Part shown: positions 40,261-53,962 of the stretch, one piece after another
Layout of the letters: every line of letters starts with the position of its first letter
Numbering within the stretch: the first letter of the stretch is position 1
Assembly (NCBI RefSeq): GCF_040412425.1
Contig: NC_089762.1
Span: 23,671,891-23,735,890, forward strand
Direction of reading: 5' to 3'
DNA from: Macrobrachium rosenbergii
Taxonomy: Eukaryota; Arthropoda; Malacostraca; Decapoda; Palaemonidae
Length of the DNA stretch: 64,000 nucleotides
Program-made: the position numbers and the translations under genes
Notes under the pieces: model-generated
Databases searched by the model: none
Told to the model about the DNA's origin: nothing
The model's input: only the letters and a program-made list of their open reading frames with translations

Positions 40261-40869
40261 CTGTCTTCAGAATATTTATGTAATGGAATGCTTTCAGGCA
40301 CATATTAGCACTGCAATTTTTCAACTGAGCAATGTAGGATAAAATGAGCTAACAACCTACATGGTTATACAGAATTTAGGGGTTTCCGACATCTTTGTAG
40401 TTGATGAATGAAATTTCAGGTTGAACGATGGGTTTATCATTTGTGTATCCAGTAACTACAGAGAAGGTTGTCTCATTGCTGTTCAGAGAAGGCTGTCTCG
40501 TTGCTGTTCAGTTATGGCTTACATGTTGAAATGTCCCCCGTGGATGCAGAAATGCTTTTCCTATATGTCTTTTTGAAGTTTACAGCCAGGAGAAAGCTGC
40601 CCAAAAATTAAGAATATATCTGAATAGGTAAGATATTCCTTATGATTATATTTCACGGTCACATATATAAGGGAATAAGGGAAAGATAAAAGTGATTTTT
40701 TGATATACATCTATGATGTCATGTACATTGTCTCAAATGGTTATAAACTGTTTTGTGATTTTAACCCATTATTTTTTATTATATATGTAGAACGGTGAAT
40801 TTAGAATAAACATAAAATAACTTTTCATCACAAAATTATGCAAACAAAATAAAAACAATTGAATTCATG

Positions 40870-41215
40870 AAGAAAGTAACATATGCTACGGGGTGTAATG
40901 ACATCAAGGAAGAGTGGGGAGAAGAATGGTGGAGTCGAAGGTGAAAGTTGGGGGTAATGAGGACAAGTTCAGTAGTTACCAAGCTCGTATGTCCGAAAGC
41001 GTTAATCAGTTTGCTGGCTTCCCCATCAAATTCAAGAGAAGAGTGCCTGAAAAAGCTGAATTTGGAAACTGAATTTATTACCAAAACTTAGGGGAGGGTG
41101 TGAAACACTGTTACAAAGTAACACACCGATCCATAAATTAATTTGAAAGATATTGGCAAAAAACCAAAACGATGGCTCAAACTTCCTGAAATACATAGTA
41201 GATAACAGCGTATCA
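40870..41215. repeat. Dispersed repeat, right (inverted) member of the pair
   Basis: The reverse complement contains ATGTATTTCAGGAAGTTTGA, TTGCCAATATCTTTCAAA and CACTCTTCTCTTGAATTT in the same order as the left member. An ~82-residue open frame on the minus strand within it resembles nothing that I know. Confidence 0.65.
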
Positions 41216-42544
<1,329 letters not shown>

Positions 42545-42615
42545 ATTTCTTACAACATTGTATCATTTGCCTTGTCAAGCTCATCTCTGAAACAGGATAC
42601 AGATGATAAGTTATT

Positions 42616-42925
42616 GAATTGAATTGAATATAGAATTTAGGCCAAAAGCCAACCCCTGGGGCCTATGAGAACATTCAGTGCTGAAACGAAAATTGACAGT
42701 AAAAGGTATGAAAGGTGTAACAGGAGGAAAACCTAGCAGTTGCACTATGAATCAATTGTTAGGAGAGGGTGGAAAGTAAGATGGAAGAAAGAGAATATGA
42801 AAGGAGGTACGTAAAAGGAACGAGAGGGGGTTGCAGCTAGGGGCCCAAGGGACGCTGCAAAGAACCTTAAAAATTGCCTACAGTGCACCGCACGAGGTGT
42901 ACTGACGGCACTACCCCCTACGGGA
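42616..42925 (+). repeat. ~300-bp SINE-like dispersed repeat, copy 2
   Basis: Same family: GAATTGAATTGAATATAGAA at the start, then TTTAGGCCAAAAGCC and the AGGAGAGGGTGGAAAGTAAG block, ending GACGGCACTACCCCCTACGG. Minus-strand frames over it are incidental. Confidence 0.85.
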
Positions 42926-42939
42926 GATGATAAGTTACA

Positions 42940-42994
42940 TTGCATCCCAACCGTGAACTGGTATGCATCATCCGTTTAGAACGAACTAAAGCGT

Positions 42995-43057
<63 letters not shown>

Positions 43058-43167
43058 CTCAGGAACTACATGTGAAATTATATTGCATCCCAACCATGGA
43101 ATGTATGTACCATTCATTAAACTCAAATCAGAGCTTAGATCTTGTTTTCATATTTCATACTCGGAAC

Positions 43168-43254
<87 letters not shown>
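42940..43254. repeat. Tandem duplicate of a ~130-150-bp unit with (TC)n(GT)n tails
   Basis: ATTGCATCCCAACC...GTATGCATCATCCGTTTAGAACGAACT recurs as ATTGCATCCCAACC...GTATGTACCATTCATTAAACTCAAAT. Each copy ends in a (TC)n tract (42999-43029 followed by GT, and 43172-43254). Confidence 0.75.
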
Positions 43255-43257
<3 letters not shown>

Positions 43258-43599
43258 AATTTTCTTGTGGTATCAGCACCTGTGCAGTCCGTTCTCTTTG
43301 AAGAGGGGATGAATATTAGAATTTGATTTCTCGCAAGTGTGAGATGACCTAATATGTAAACGAGCTGACGCGTTACTTTCCAATAAACGCAATTCCTTTT
43401 TTCAAGTTGTCTTTCCAACATTCTACTAACATCTTTATCTAGGAAGATGCAACGTCATTCAAAACATTTCTCTGGACACTTTTTTGAGCCTGTAGGTTAA
43501 TAAGATAGCTTTCTTGGCTAGTTTAATTCTTAAAATTTTGGAATAAATCACATGATAAAGAAATGACTGATAAAGGGAATTTGTAAACATCATTGTAAG

Positions 43600-46500
43600 T
43601 TGTATATTGCGCTCTGTCTACGGGGTTAGGTAAGTTCTGTTTAACGTTGTCAATTTTGAGGAAAAATGTTCTGAAATGCTTAACGGGTCAATCAATCGGT
43701 CATTTCCTGTTGCACCCAAGGGGATGCATACGGCCTCGATGAACTCACACCACCACATTCTGTCCTCTCCAACACTCATCTCCTTCTTCCGCCTCAGTGT
43801 CCTCAACCACGTCTCCCTTGGCCTACCTCTACCTCTTCTACCAAGGGCAACCCACCCTGGTGTATCTCGTACTATTCCCTGTCTTCTATACAAATGGTCT
43901 AGCCACTTCCAGCCTGAGAATCTAACATGCTCATCAACCGGCTGCCCCCCCCCCTTTACTTCTCTAATTCTGCTATTTGATATTCTATTCCTCCAATTAA
44001 TTCCTAATATTCTTCCGAGCGCCTTATTTCCAAATGCTAAAAATTTATTTTCCGAAGTCACTGTACTTATGGCTCATGCCCATAAATTAAAATGCTCCTA
44101 ACCATTACCTTATAAATTTTGATTTTTGTATGTACAGAAAAACTGGTATTATTTCAAATATTTTTAAGAATTCCCGTTGCCTGATGAGCCTTTTTTAATC
44201 TTTCCATAAATTCTGTGCTCAGAGAAACATCCTTATCTAAATAAGTACTTAAATATTTAAACTTATCCACTCGCTTTACTACCATACCTTCAATTAGACA
44301 GTCCTGTGCATTTTCAATATTCATATTCATGATTTCAGTTTTTCCATTATTAATAACTTAAACAACCTTTTGAACTTCACTCACTACACAATCCAACACT
44401 CTCTGCATCTTTTCTGGTCGCTCGCAGATCGGGACTACTATATATCGTCAGCATAATCTAAGTCAAGAAGTTTCCCTTTTTCTCCCCAGATTATAGCTGC
44501 ATCCGTTTCTCTTTTAGCCCTTCTCATTACGTAATCTACGACCAATACAAACAACAGAGGACACACAATGCCATCCCGAACCACACCAGATTTAACTTCA
44601 AATGTATCACTCAAACAACCAAGAACCATCACTTTATAAGATGTGCCCTCATTCATGTTCATAATAACCCTCACAAACTTTTCCGGCACTACATAATGCC
44701 TCATGGTTTTTCCCATAGTCCCTCTCGAAATACTATCAAAGGACTTTTCAAAACCAACAAAACAAAGACTTAACGGGGCTTTCATTTCATTAGCTTGCTG
44801 CATTAAATGCCTTACCAAGAAGATCTGGTCACTGCAACCCCGCCCCTTTCTAAAACCGGCCTGTTCATCCCTCCGAGTACCATCAACCACTGGCTCCGAC
44901 CTATTCAACAATACTCTACTGAAAATTTTCAAGGCTACAGGTGGCAAAGTGGTTCCCCTCCAATTACCACACCTACTCAAATCTCCTTTCTTTGGAACTT
45001 TAATGATCATACCATTCTTCCAACCTGATGGTACTATCCCTTTCACCCATATCTCACTGAATAATATCTTCAAGACAAATATTAATCTACCTTCCTCCAC
45101 TTTAAACATTTCCGGGAATAAACCATCCTCTCCTGGTGCTTTATAATTATTTAACTGTTTTATTTCCTTAACTGCTTCTTCTAGCCTGATTTCACCTTCA
45201 TCAATATTTAAATCTTCCTGAGCAGGCGGTATTTTTCAGTTTCCGCAATCTTTTCATTAACAGATCTTCTTTTATCCCTCTTAGTCTTTTAACTTCTGAA
45301 TCCAAACTCAAGTACTTAGTTCTTGCTAATCCAAATTCATCATTAACAAAATGCATTTCACTCCTCAGTTTTGCTTCACCTCTCTTTTTAATCATATATT
45401 CCATGTTTCCTCAGGCATCCACATCTTTTTTCTCAATCTGTCTACCTCTGATCGTATAACCAGCAGCCTCATGCAAAACTTTATTCACATCTTCAGACAT
45501 CTCATTTACACTACTCCCTCCCTCCCCCAGTGTTACCAAGATCAAAAACCTGCTTCTGCATTCTGTTCGAAATTCCGCCTTTTCCTCTCCTTCTCTTTTA
45601 AGCATATCAGTATCGTACCTATCAACAACAGGTTTTCCCTTTTTCTGACTTTTTAGCTCAAGTCTTATTTTTGCAACGCTGAGTTGATGATCATTGCCAA
45701 TATCACTTCCCGATTAACACGAACATCTAGCAAAGAGCTTCTATGCCTTTTACTAACAGCAATATGATCAATCTGATTTTTATATTTTCCACAAGGTGAC
45801 ACCCATGTCGTCTTGTGTATATTGTGATGTTGAAAAAGTGTGCCCCCAATGACCAAGTCATTTGCTAAACAGAAACTCCCAAACCTTACTCCATTTTCAC
45901 TCACCCTACCACCGACACCCATCATACCAATACAAGCCTCAAATCCCTCATTCGAGCATCCCATTATTGCACTGAAGTCTCCAATACAAATCAAAACATT
46001 ATGTCTAGCAACACTTCCTATTCATTCCTACAGCTTTCCATAAAATGCGTCTTTCCTTTCATCAGGTGCATCATTAGTGGGTGCATAACACACAAACAGA
46101 CTGATGTTACCATGATTTGACTTGAACCGTGCATGTAACAATCGCTCGTCTGTAGGATCCCATTCACACAGAGCCTTCTCCGCCTTGCATCCCAACAGCA
46201 GTCCTACTCCCTGATAATGCATTCCAACGTCTATAGAGATACATATAGACCTTGATGCATTCCATCCCGTCGGCCAGACATCAACAAACATAACTTATTC
46301 TCCAAATCCAGTTTATCGACCCCAGTTAATCTTGTCTCTGTCACAGCACAAATGTCTAATTCATAGCTTTGAAAAACTGCCACTAACTCTTCAATTTTAC
46401 TATCCTGATTAAGCGTTCTCACATTCCAATCGCCAATTTTGATAGTACTTTTAGAAAGAATAAAAGAATTAAGAGACCGTGAGATTCTTAGCACCCCCTG

Positions 46501-46780
46501 CCCATTTAAGGGCTGCACGGGCAGGGGAGGCAATTCCTCTTCTGTCCGAGTCAATCAAGGTTTCTTTGGCTAACTACATGAACACTTCGCCACAGTGTTG
46601 CAATCGCAGTAGGCAGCAAATTTGCTTGCATGCCCACACCCGAAAGGCTTAGCTATGCTGAGGCCAATCGCATGCCGACGTGCCTCCCAGCCATTTCACT
46701 CTCAAGGAGTTTATCTGCCTGAGAAGCAAACACCCGCTGCTCCCAGGGGCATTGATCTGTGTGGGTAGAGGGTGATCACT
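43600..46780 (-). mobile_element. Decayed APE-type LINE (RTE/CR1-like), nearly full ORF2
   Basis: Reading the minus strand, an apurinic-type endonuclease comes first: GDWNVRTLN (~46430), VTETRLTG, CYAPTNDAPDERKDAFYGKL (~46030), IGDFSAIMG (~45985). Its SDH box is GNDH, in a shifted frame near 45700. A linker follows, then RT 45109-44438: IIKVPKKGDLSRCGNWRGTTL, AGFRKGRGCSDQIF, CFVGFEKSFDSI, YADD at 44455-44444. TAG stops the frame two codons later. A C-terminal region (43618-44061) has the GRGRPRETWLRTL motif common in this type. Stops and frameshifts occur throughout, so no protein is expected. I see no poly(A) tail or target duplication. Confidence 0.82.
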
Positions 46781-47472
46781 CCCTCACTAGCTATATATTA
46801 CAATGTATAAAGCCACACTCACCAGATGTATAAAGCAACACTTTTTTTCCATTACCGGAAGACTTGGATTTTACAATTTTGACCTATCTCAGCTCTATTG
46901 CTTATTATCACTGAAGAAAAAATAAATGGATGTTACTTCTCTTGAATCTTTTACATAATAGACTGTAAAATGGAGGCGAGAAAACATTCTATTAGTCGAA
47001 AAATATGGTTTTGAAAAAAAAGCCTTTTGCAAAGCTTTTTGGAAGAAAAAGAGAGCATGTTACTCTTTTACACGAGTTAAATAATTATAATTCGTTTCAA
47101 TGGAAAATTGGCTTCGGATTTCAAATAGCTAATAAGAAATTTGTAACTCTCCGACCTGTCTTAATCTCGGGAGGAGGGATTCCAGCATGTTAAAATAAAC
47201 GCAAATTGATTCTTTCTCATTAAGGGTGATTTATATGCTGTAAAATCGTTCGCACCTGTCGCTTATTTTCTCTTGTTACATAAACATTAATCTCATATTA
47301 ATAAGCTCTTTTGAATAAGTTACCGCACACTTCTTAGTGCATAATAAACACTGAGTATCGAGAGTATTTTGTTTATGCCATTTATCAGTCTTCAGTTCTG
47401 ACCAGGCACAATAGTATCGTTGTTCAATGAAATGCGCTTTCCGCTACACAGTCTGACTGATCCTTAAGGAAG

Positions 47473-47504
<32 letters not shown>

Positions 47505-47879
47505 AGATAAAACCCTTCATACAATAATAATCGTATCGAAGCAAATTCATCTATCTATCTATCTGTCTATCCGTTTACAACTTCTATGAACACTAGTTGT
47601 AATTCAGTTATTCTTCCCCCCACATGTACCAGTGCATACTTCAAGCACGCTCTAAGTACTTTATATATCTGTGCATGCTTCACAAATATCACACCTATGA
47701 TAACGAATACGGGCGCTCAAGAGATGTCGTGAAGGATGGGATTATAGTTGCGTCGGTAGTTGAGCGAAGACAGCCTTAAGAATCTAAACCATGTACCAAA
47801 TGTAGTGGAAAAAATTTGTCGTTGCTTCAGTTCCTCACCTTCTCGTCGTCATTAGCCTAAGATTTTATTCTTTAGTGGA
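46781..47879. other. Unassigned AT-rich sequence between two LINE relics
   Basis: A short (CT)n tract near 47476-47505 and an ATCT run near 47551-47567. No coding signal. Confidence 0.5.
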
Positions 47880-48960
47880 CCTCGTTTCCTATGGATGCTT
47901 TTGCTGATGATTCTACCCTTCCCATTTCTGCTTTGTTCTTCTCCAAGCCTTCTTTCATTCATCAGACCCAATCTCGAACTGTCACGCAAATTAATTAAAT
48001 TTAATGTCTCCAAGACGGTTTCATTATGTTTCTTTCTTTCCTGCCCCACCCAATTTTTTTTTATTACTGTTTATGAAAACGGTACTGAAACTCTCTATCA
48101 ATATTTTGGATGTCCAGGTTGCCTCTAATGTATTTAGAGATCACTCGCTGTCCAGACTGCTAAATCGGCCTCCAAGTAAATTGGATGTGGGCCTGTTATT
48201 ATTTAGATGCCACAAATGGTTTTTGCCATCGCTGTTACTCAAACTTCCAGTTAAAATTATTCATCTTTTAGAGTACTGCTCTCGTATGCAGGGTACTTCC
48301 TCAAATATAAAACAATTTGTACGATCCGTGATACCTTCCTCCCACCATCTCTAGGTCCTCTGTCTCTCTCACTTTTCTGCAGGTAATATTTTAAATATTT
48401 CCCGTTGCCAAATTCCTGAGATGTATGCTAGTATTGCACCAGCCCCGTTTTTTTTTCTTGCCATGCCCCTAGGTTAAGTGAGGTTAGATTATACTCCCTG
48501 AAGTAATTTGGGTGTGGGAAAAGTAATGAGACTGATTTCAAGAAAATTCTGTGATTAGTTTTTGAGATATGGCGTCCCGCTTTTTTCAGGAAAAGATTCT
48601 GGTACTCTAGTACATCTAGGGAAAAGTGCTTCCCGTTGAGCTTTATGGGAAATTGCCGCTCGTGGGCAGCCTCTTAATGCACATCAATCCACCTCTTCAA
48701 AGATTTACTCTTTGAAGGTCGGTTATCCTTGTATTACACAGTTCAGTGACAGTTTAGTTCTACTTTAGAATTTTGGAATTCTTATGCTACTCATGCTTTA
48801 TTTACGCTTGCAGCCTTTCTCCCTTTTTAAGAGGAAGGTCTACTGGCACCTTCGTGGTTAAGCAAGACCATCGGGTTAAGCCCCGCCCGTCTTCCTGTCT
48901 TTTTTCTTGTTTACTTTAGGCCTCGTCTAGTAAAGGGCGTTTAGGTCTTTTTTTTTTCAT
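47880..48960 (+). mobile_element. LINE relic (RT C-terminal half), plus strand
   Basis: DAFADDSTLPIS at ~47895 carries the RT catalytic ADD (FADD at 47900-47911). Downstream, across frames, come FNVSKTVSLCF, an ENGTE-type segment, ILDVQVASNVFRDHSL, FRCHKWFLPSLLLK and HLLEYCSRM. These match the usual post-catalytic order of CR1/Jockey-group LINEs (NxSKT, LGV, LEYCSHVW). FWNSYATHA and FKRKVYWHLRG near 48770-48860 fit the C-terminal end of such ORFs. It is heavily decayed, and the 5' half is absent. Confidence 0.6.
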
Positions 48961-50102
48961 CGACTTCTGCCAAAACAAAACATTTCGGGCGTCTAGTCAC
49001 TTCTAACTTTGCGTTTTTGAATTGCCCTGTATGTTGGGATTTTTAAATCTAATCTTGGACACGATATTTATTTGCTTAAATATTTTGTTTTTACCCAATT
49101 TTGGAAAGTTAAATATATAAAATAAATAGCTGTTATTCATGGTTATACAGAATAAGAAAGGGATATGGAAAAAATAATAAGTTCGTAATGAAGTACGAGT
49201 CCCAGTTACATCCTTTGATGGCCAACAAATGACCACAGGATTCTGTCTGTCTTTCCTCTCCTAATGTACTTCAATTGCCTTTTCATCCATCTTAGACAAG
49301 TCGGACAGACTCTGTCTCATTTGTAAATTCTGTTTGTATTTACATGTTTACTGTCCAGGGAGGCTGACTATAATTGATAATAACTTAACTATAAGGTAGA
49401 ACGTCATAGCCTTGTAAGTCACTAGTCTAAGGGAACGAAAATATATGACAATTAGGTGTAAGATTAAAGGCTAAAAACTGAAGTCCATCACCGAAGCATG
49501 GAAGCCTAGTCAAATATCCTACTCCTTTTCCAGAACAGTGTCCACTGTATGATTATAATGTGGACTTCAGAACCAAGCCACCACCATACATACTTTGAAC
49601 CTTTATACAGAGGTAAAATCAGAGCTGGCGAGACGTAAGGATTGCTGTACTGGCCAAGGTCTACAGAATACCCGAGAGCTAGGTGATAGCCTCAACAGCG
49701 ACATTACTTTCAGAAGCAACAACCATAATGCGAGGAAGGAGGAATCTACTATCAACATAATCATCATCAGTTTTTTTATGAATTATCTACCGCCACTTCC
49801 ATCTGACATTGTGCATAGTAATGTTGTTATTGTTGTAGTTGTGTATAAACTAACAGAAATTTAAATAATGTATGGACTAGACAAAAACCATTGAAAGAAC
49901 AACAAAGCAGACTGAAATATTCTAAACTGTAATATCAAAAAGGAAGCCATTCATGAGCAAAAGAGTGAAAACAGGGCTGAGTGGGAAAGGTCAAAGGTAA
50001 GTGAAATACGTTCTCATAGGGACAGTGACTGGACAAAAGCCAACAGAGTTCTAATGAATTCCGAACAAGTGTATATAATTAGGGGAGTCCATCGGGACCC
50101 GA
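48961..50102. other. Unassigned sequence upstream of the Cys-rich gene
   Basis: Between the LINE relic and the TATA box. It is AT-rich, with only short frames. Upstream regulatory DNA of the Cys-rich gene is expected here, but I can name no site. Confidence 0.5.
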
Positions 50103-50145
50103 TATATAAAAGGCTCGGCCTTCGGTTCTTTGCATTCGGGCTCAG
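50103..50145 (+). promoter_or_regulatory. TATA-box core promoter for the Cys-rich gene
   Basis: TATATAAAAGG at 50103-50113 stands in a GC-richer patch about 475 bp before the start codon. It has candidate initiators TGCATTC (~50131) and CTCAGCA (50141-50147) at the usual 25-38 bp spacing. Possible 5'UTR donors are GTAAGA at 50152 and 50223; possible acceptors lie shortly before the ATG (AAAG at about 50519, CAG at about 50545). Confidence 0.55.
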
Positions 50146-50584
50146 CACTGAGTAAGAGTCGCCAGTGCAACGCTGACTCCATTATCAAGCTCGGTTCCAG
50201 GCAAGGGGGTCTCTTTCTTGGTGTAAGACCAGGTTATTCAAACGACGAAAGCGCCAGTTAGTCTCATTTTCAGAAGTCTTGGACAGTCATTTGTCGCTGA
50301 TGAAAATGGAACTAACAATAATTCTTCTTCTTTGAAAATTTCCACATTTATTCTCCTACACATCTTTTCGTGGTTTACTCTTTTGTATGAATAATTGTTG
50401 CGGTTGGAAATACACGAACATACATTTCAAGTTCAACAGTATGAAAAAATGTACATTAACGATTTTGTTTTTTAATAACGCTTATAACTCAGTCCACAGT
50501 CTTCTTTGCTGTTTTTAAAGGTCTCATGCCATCTCAACCTAAACAGAAGCTAAATTCTTCGGAGAGCCAAACCTTTTTGTGAAT

Positions 50585-51783
50585 ATGCCCGGAGCTTCAG
50601 CGTTTTTCTTGATCCTTCTCGGGACAGGACTATATCCCATTAGGGTAAGTGGAAAGGAGTTGGTTGGTGCTTTCCCATCGTCATCCGAACAATGTATTGT
50701 GGTTATCCAGTACTTTTAGTTTCTTATAGTGTCCTCTTCTTTCTTCGTAAACCAGATAATGATATGTGAACTTGTTTTCAGTCTCTCTTGAATGAGTGGT
50801 GGACTCCGTGTTAATATTTCGGTCAGTGTATTGTGGTATCACATCTTAACCATTTTCTCCTTCTTGAAAGGAGGCGTATGCAGAAGAAAACGAAGAAATT
50901 GAGACGTATATTGCGAAGGAGGACGAGAATGAGGATCTGCAGAGAATTTACGATCCTTTCCCCAAATGCCTTGACACTGGCTGTGCCGAACACACTGGCG
51001 GACAATGTGGCAACTGGTCGAAGAACGAGCCATGTCTCTTCAGACTCCACGATGATAACCTTTGCTCCTCTCTGATGAAACCGGAATGCAGTTGTTGCAT
51101 TCGTGAGTACGAGTGTAACTCGATGCTACTCTGTTCATACATATTAGGCCTACACACACACACACACACACACGCGCGCGCGCTCAAAATGACATCTATG
51201 ACTAAAGGTTGAGGTTTAAATTTAATTTTTTTTAAGCTTTCCAGATAATAAGCTGTAATCATTAAGGAATAAGAGGTCTTTTGTAGATTAACTAACAGCC
51301 ATTGCAAAGAACTTGAACCATCGGATCTAATAATCATACAGTAAAATAAAAGCAACGCCCAAAATTAACACAGCAATTATATTTTTAATCACAAAAACAT
51401 GCAGGCATATGGAAAAAACGAAGAATTAATGATACCTGATCATACGTTTTAAAAACATTTTATTTAAGGTTACGAGAACACAATTATTAAAGGTCATTTG
51501 AATCATTTGAATTTTTTCGTTCGAAATATCTTTTCCCAGTTTTCTTTTTATCAGTATATATAAAAAACTTTTGAAAAAAAAATAAATTTAAGATACAAAA
51601 CTTCAGATAACTTAAAATCGTATTTCCAAATGATCTACAAGATATGAAGAAATAGATTGTTTACTTTCTAAATAACGGAAATATAACTGTATTTATACAA
51701 TCTCCAGCATATACTGTACACACATGTATATGTAATATATATATATTTCTGTGAAACACGTTCTCATGTGTTCATTTCCATAC

Positions 51784-51859
<76 letters not shown>

Positions 51860-51889
51860 CTGTGTGTGTGTGTGTATTCTCATGTGTTC

Positions 51890-51948
<59 letters not shown>

Positions 51949-51949
51949 C

Positions 51950-52004
<55 letters not shown>

Positions 52005-53614
52005 CTCATGTATATATGTACGCGTATAATGAGAACAGAAAAAGAGGCAATTTAAATCTGGAAAACTAAGAAAATCGGAGTGTATTGTCGTTACAGCTTG
52101 TATGGGCAGATGTGAAAATGGAGGCATGTGCAGAGACAAGTGCAATCCTCACGAGCAGGAGGATCCAGAGTCCACGTGCGGGGAGAGCTGCAAGTGCTGC
52201 ATCCCAAAAAACAGTGAGTGTAACTTCAGACATCATGAAATCCTCGAAACAGATGTCAAGGGAAATATTTGTAATAATTTTCTGTTTTTTTTTTAATTCC
52301 CATACGCAGACAAACATATATAGATCCGTAGCATTTAGATCGTTTGGTCTTTATTTAAAAATGCAGTATCTTCAATGTTTATTTTAGCTTGCGAGGGCGA
52401 TTGTAGCGAGGGAGGGACGTGCAGAGCTGACGTATGTCTTCCCAACGAAGAGGAAGTGCCTGGGAAATGTCCTTCGAAAGGCTGTATTTGTTGCCTTAAG
52501 AAGCGTGAGTATTGCATTAACCAGCGTTTCATGGCTATAAATAATGTCCTTTGAGAAAAGAGGTCTTAGCTAAGGGTAGATAGAAGGGGGCATCATCAGT
52601 GTTTATGAGTTAGGGTTTTGAGATTTGGTTGCTAGCCCCATTGGCCAGCTCTAAAGCATTAGGTTTGAAAACCTTGTTATGTTCATTTAGTGGAAGTTAC
52701 CATGGCAAAACTGCAGAGGGTCAGAAAAACACAAACAGCTCCTTCGTGTGTTTACTTCTGAAGAACACTACACTGCAATACAAAGTAACGGGGCAATCTG
52801 CCTATCTCAAAGAAAACGATCTCCATAGCAAACTGCCTTAAACAAATTACAATGAACTTTTATTAAGGATGCAATCAATTTTAAGACAAAGGATGGTCTG
52901 ATGCACTCGGCACCCCTTATTGGTAATCCATCGAAGTGTATATAAGAATGATTGTGGTAGAATAAACATTGGAACAGTGACAGTAAATCGTCAAGAACAA
53001 GAAAATGATGAAAGTGAGAGAGTTGTTGGTAAAGGATGAATCCTGTCAGGCTGGGTTTGAAGAATATGAAAGGGTGGTTCTGACAACTGGTTTAGGAATG
53101 GAATGGAATATAGAGTTTAGGCCAAAGTGCAAGCACTGGGACCCATGAGGTCATTCAGCGCTGGAAAGGAAATTGAGAGTAGGTAGGTCTGAAAGATTAA
53201 CAGGCAGAAAACCTCGCAGCTGCACTTTGAAATAATTTTTAGGAGACGGTAGATAGCAAGATGGCAGAAAGATAATATGAAAGGAGGTACAGTAAAAGGA
53301 ATGAAACGGGTTGCAGCTAGGGGCCGAAGGGACGCTGCAAAGAACTTTTAGTAATGCCTACAGTGCACCCCGTGAGATGCACTGACGGCACTAGCCCCCT
53401 ACGGGGAAAGATAAAGTTGTTCATAAGTATGGAGTGCTTGAAGTCAATGAACTGGAAACATTGTCGTGGAAATGTGCTTGGAAAGGGGTTGACTGTTGGA
53501 AATTCGTGGTTCCTGAAGAAGAATATTGATATGCATAAGTGGAAAAGAGTAAAATGAGTTCGTTTGGTTATATGTTAGTACGAGGTGGACGGGAGAACAA
53601 TGGTAAGAACAGGA

Positions 53615-53710
<96 letters not shown>

Positions 53711-53886
53711 TATAATAAGTCACCAAACTGCATATATGACAAATATATATACGTAGACGACCACATGAAAGGTGAAAATTAAAGACCAGGTACCAAGCGC
53801 TTTCGTGTATTGCGTACACTTCTTCGGGGTACAAAGCGCTTGGTACCTGGTCTTTAATTTTCACCTTTCATGTGGTCGTCTACATG

Positions 53887-53962
<76 letters not shown>

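Noticed and set aside
43676..46043. Plus-strand frames across 43.7-46.0 kb as genes
   Set aside because: They are antisense shadows of the minus-strand LINE, whose endonuclease and reverse transcriptase motifs are clear.
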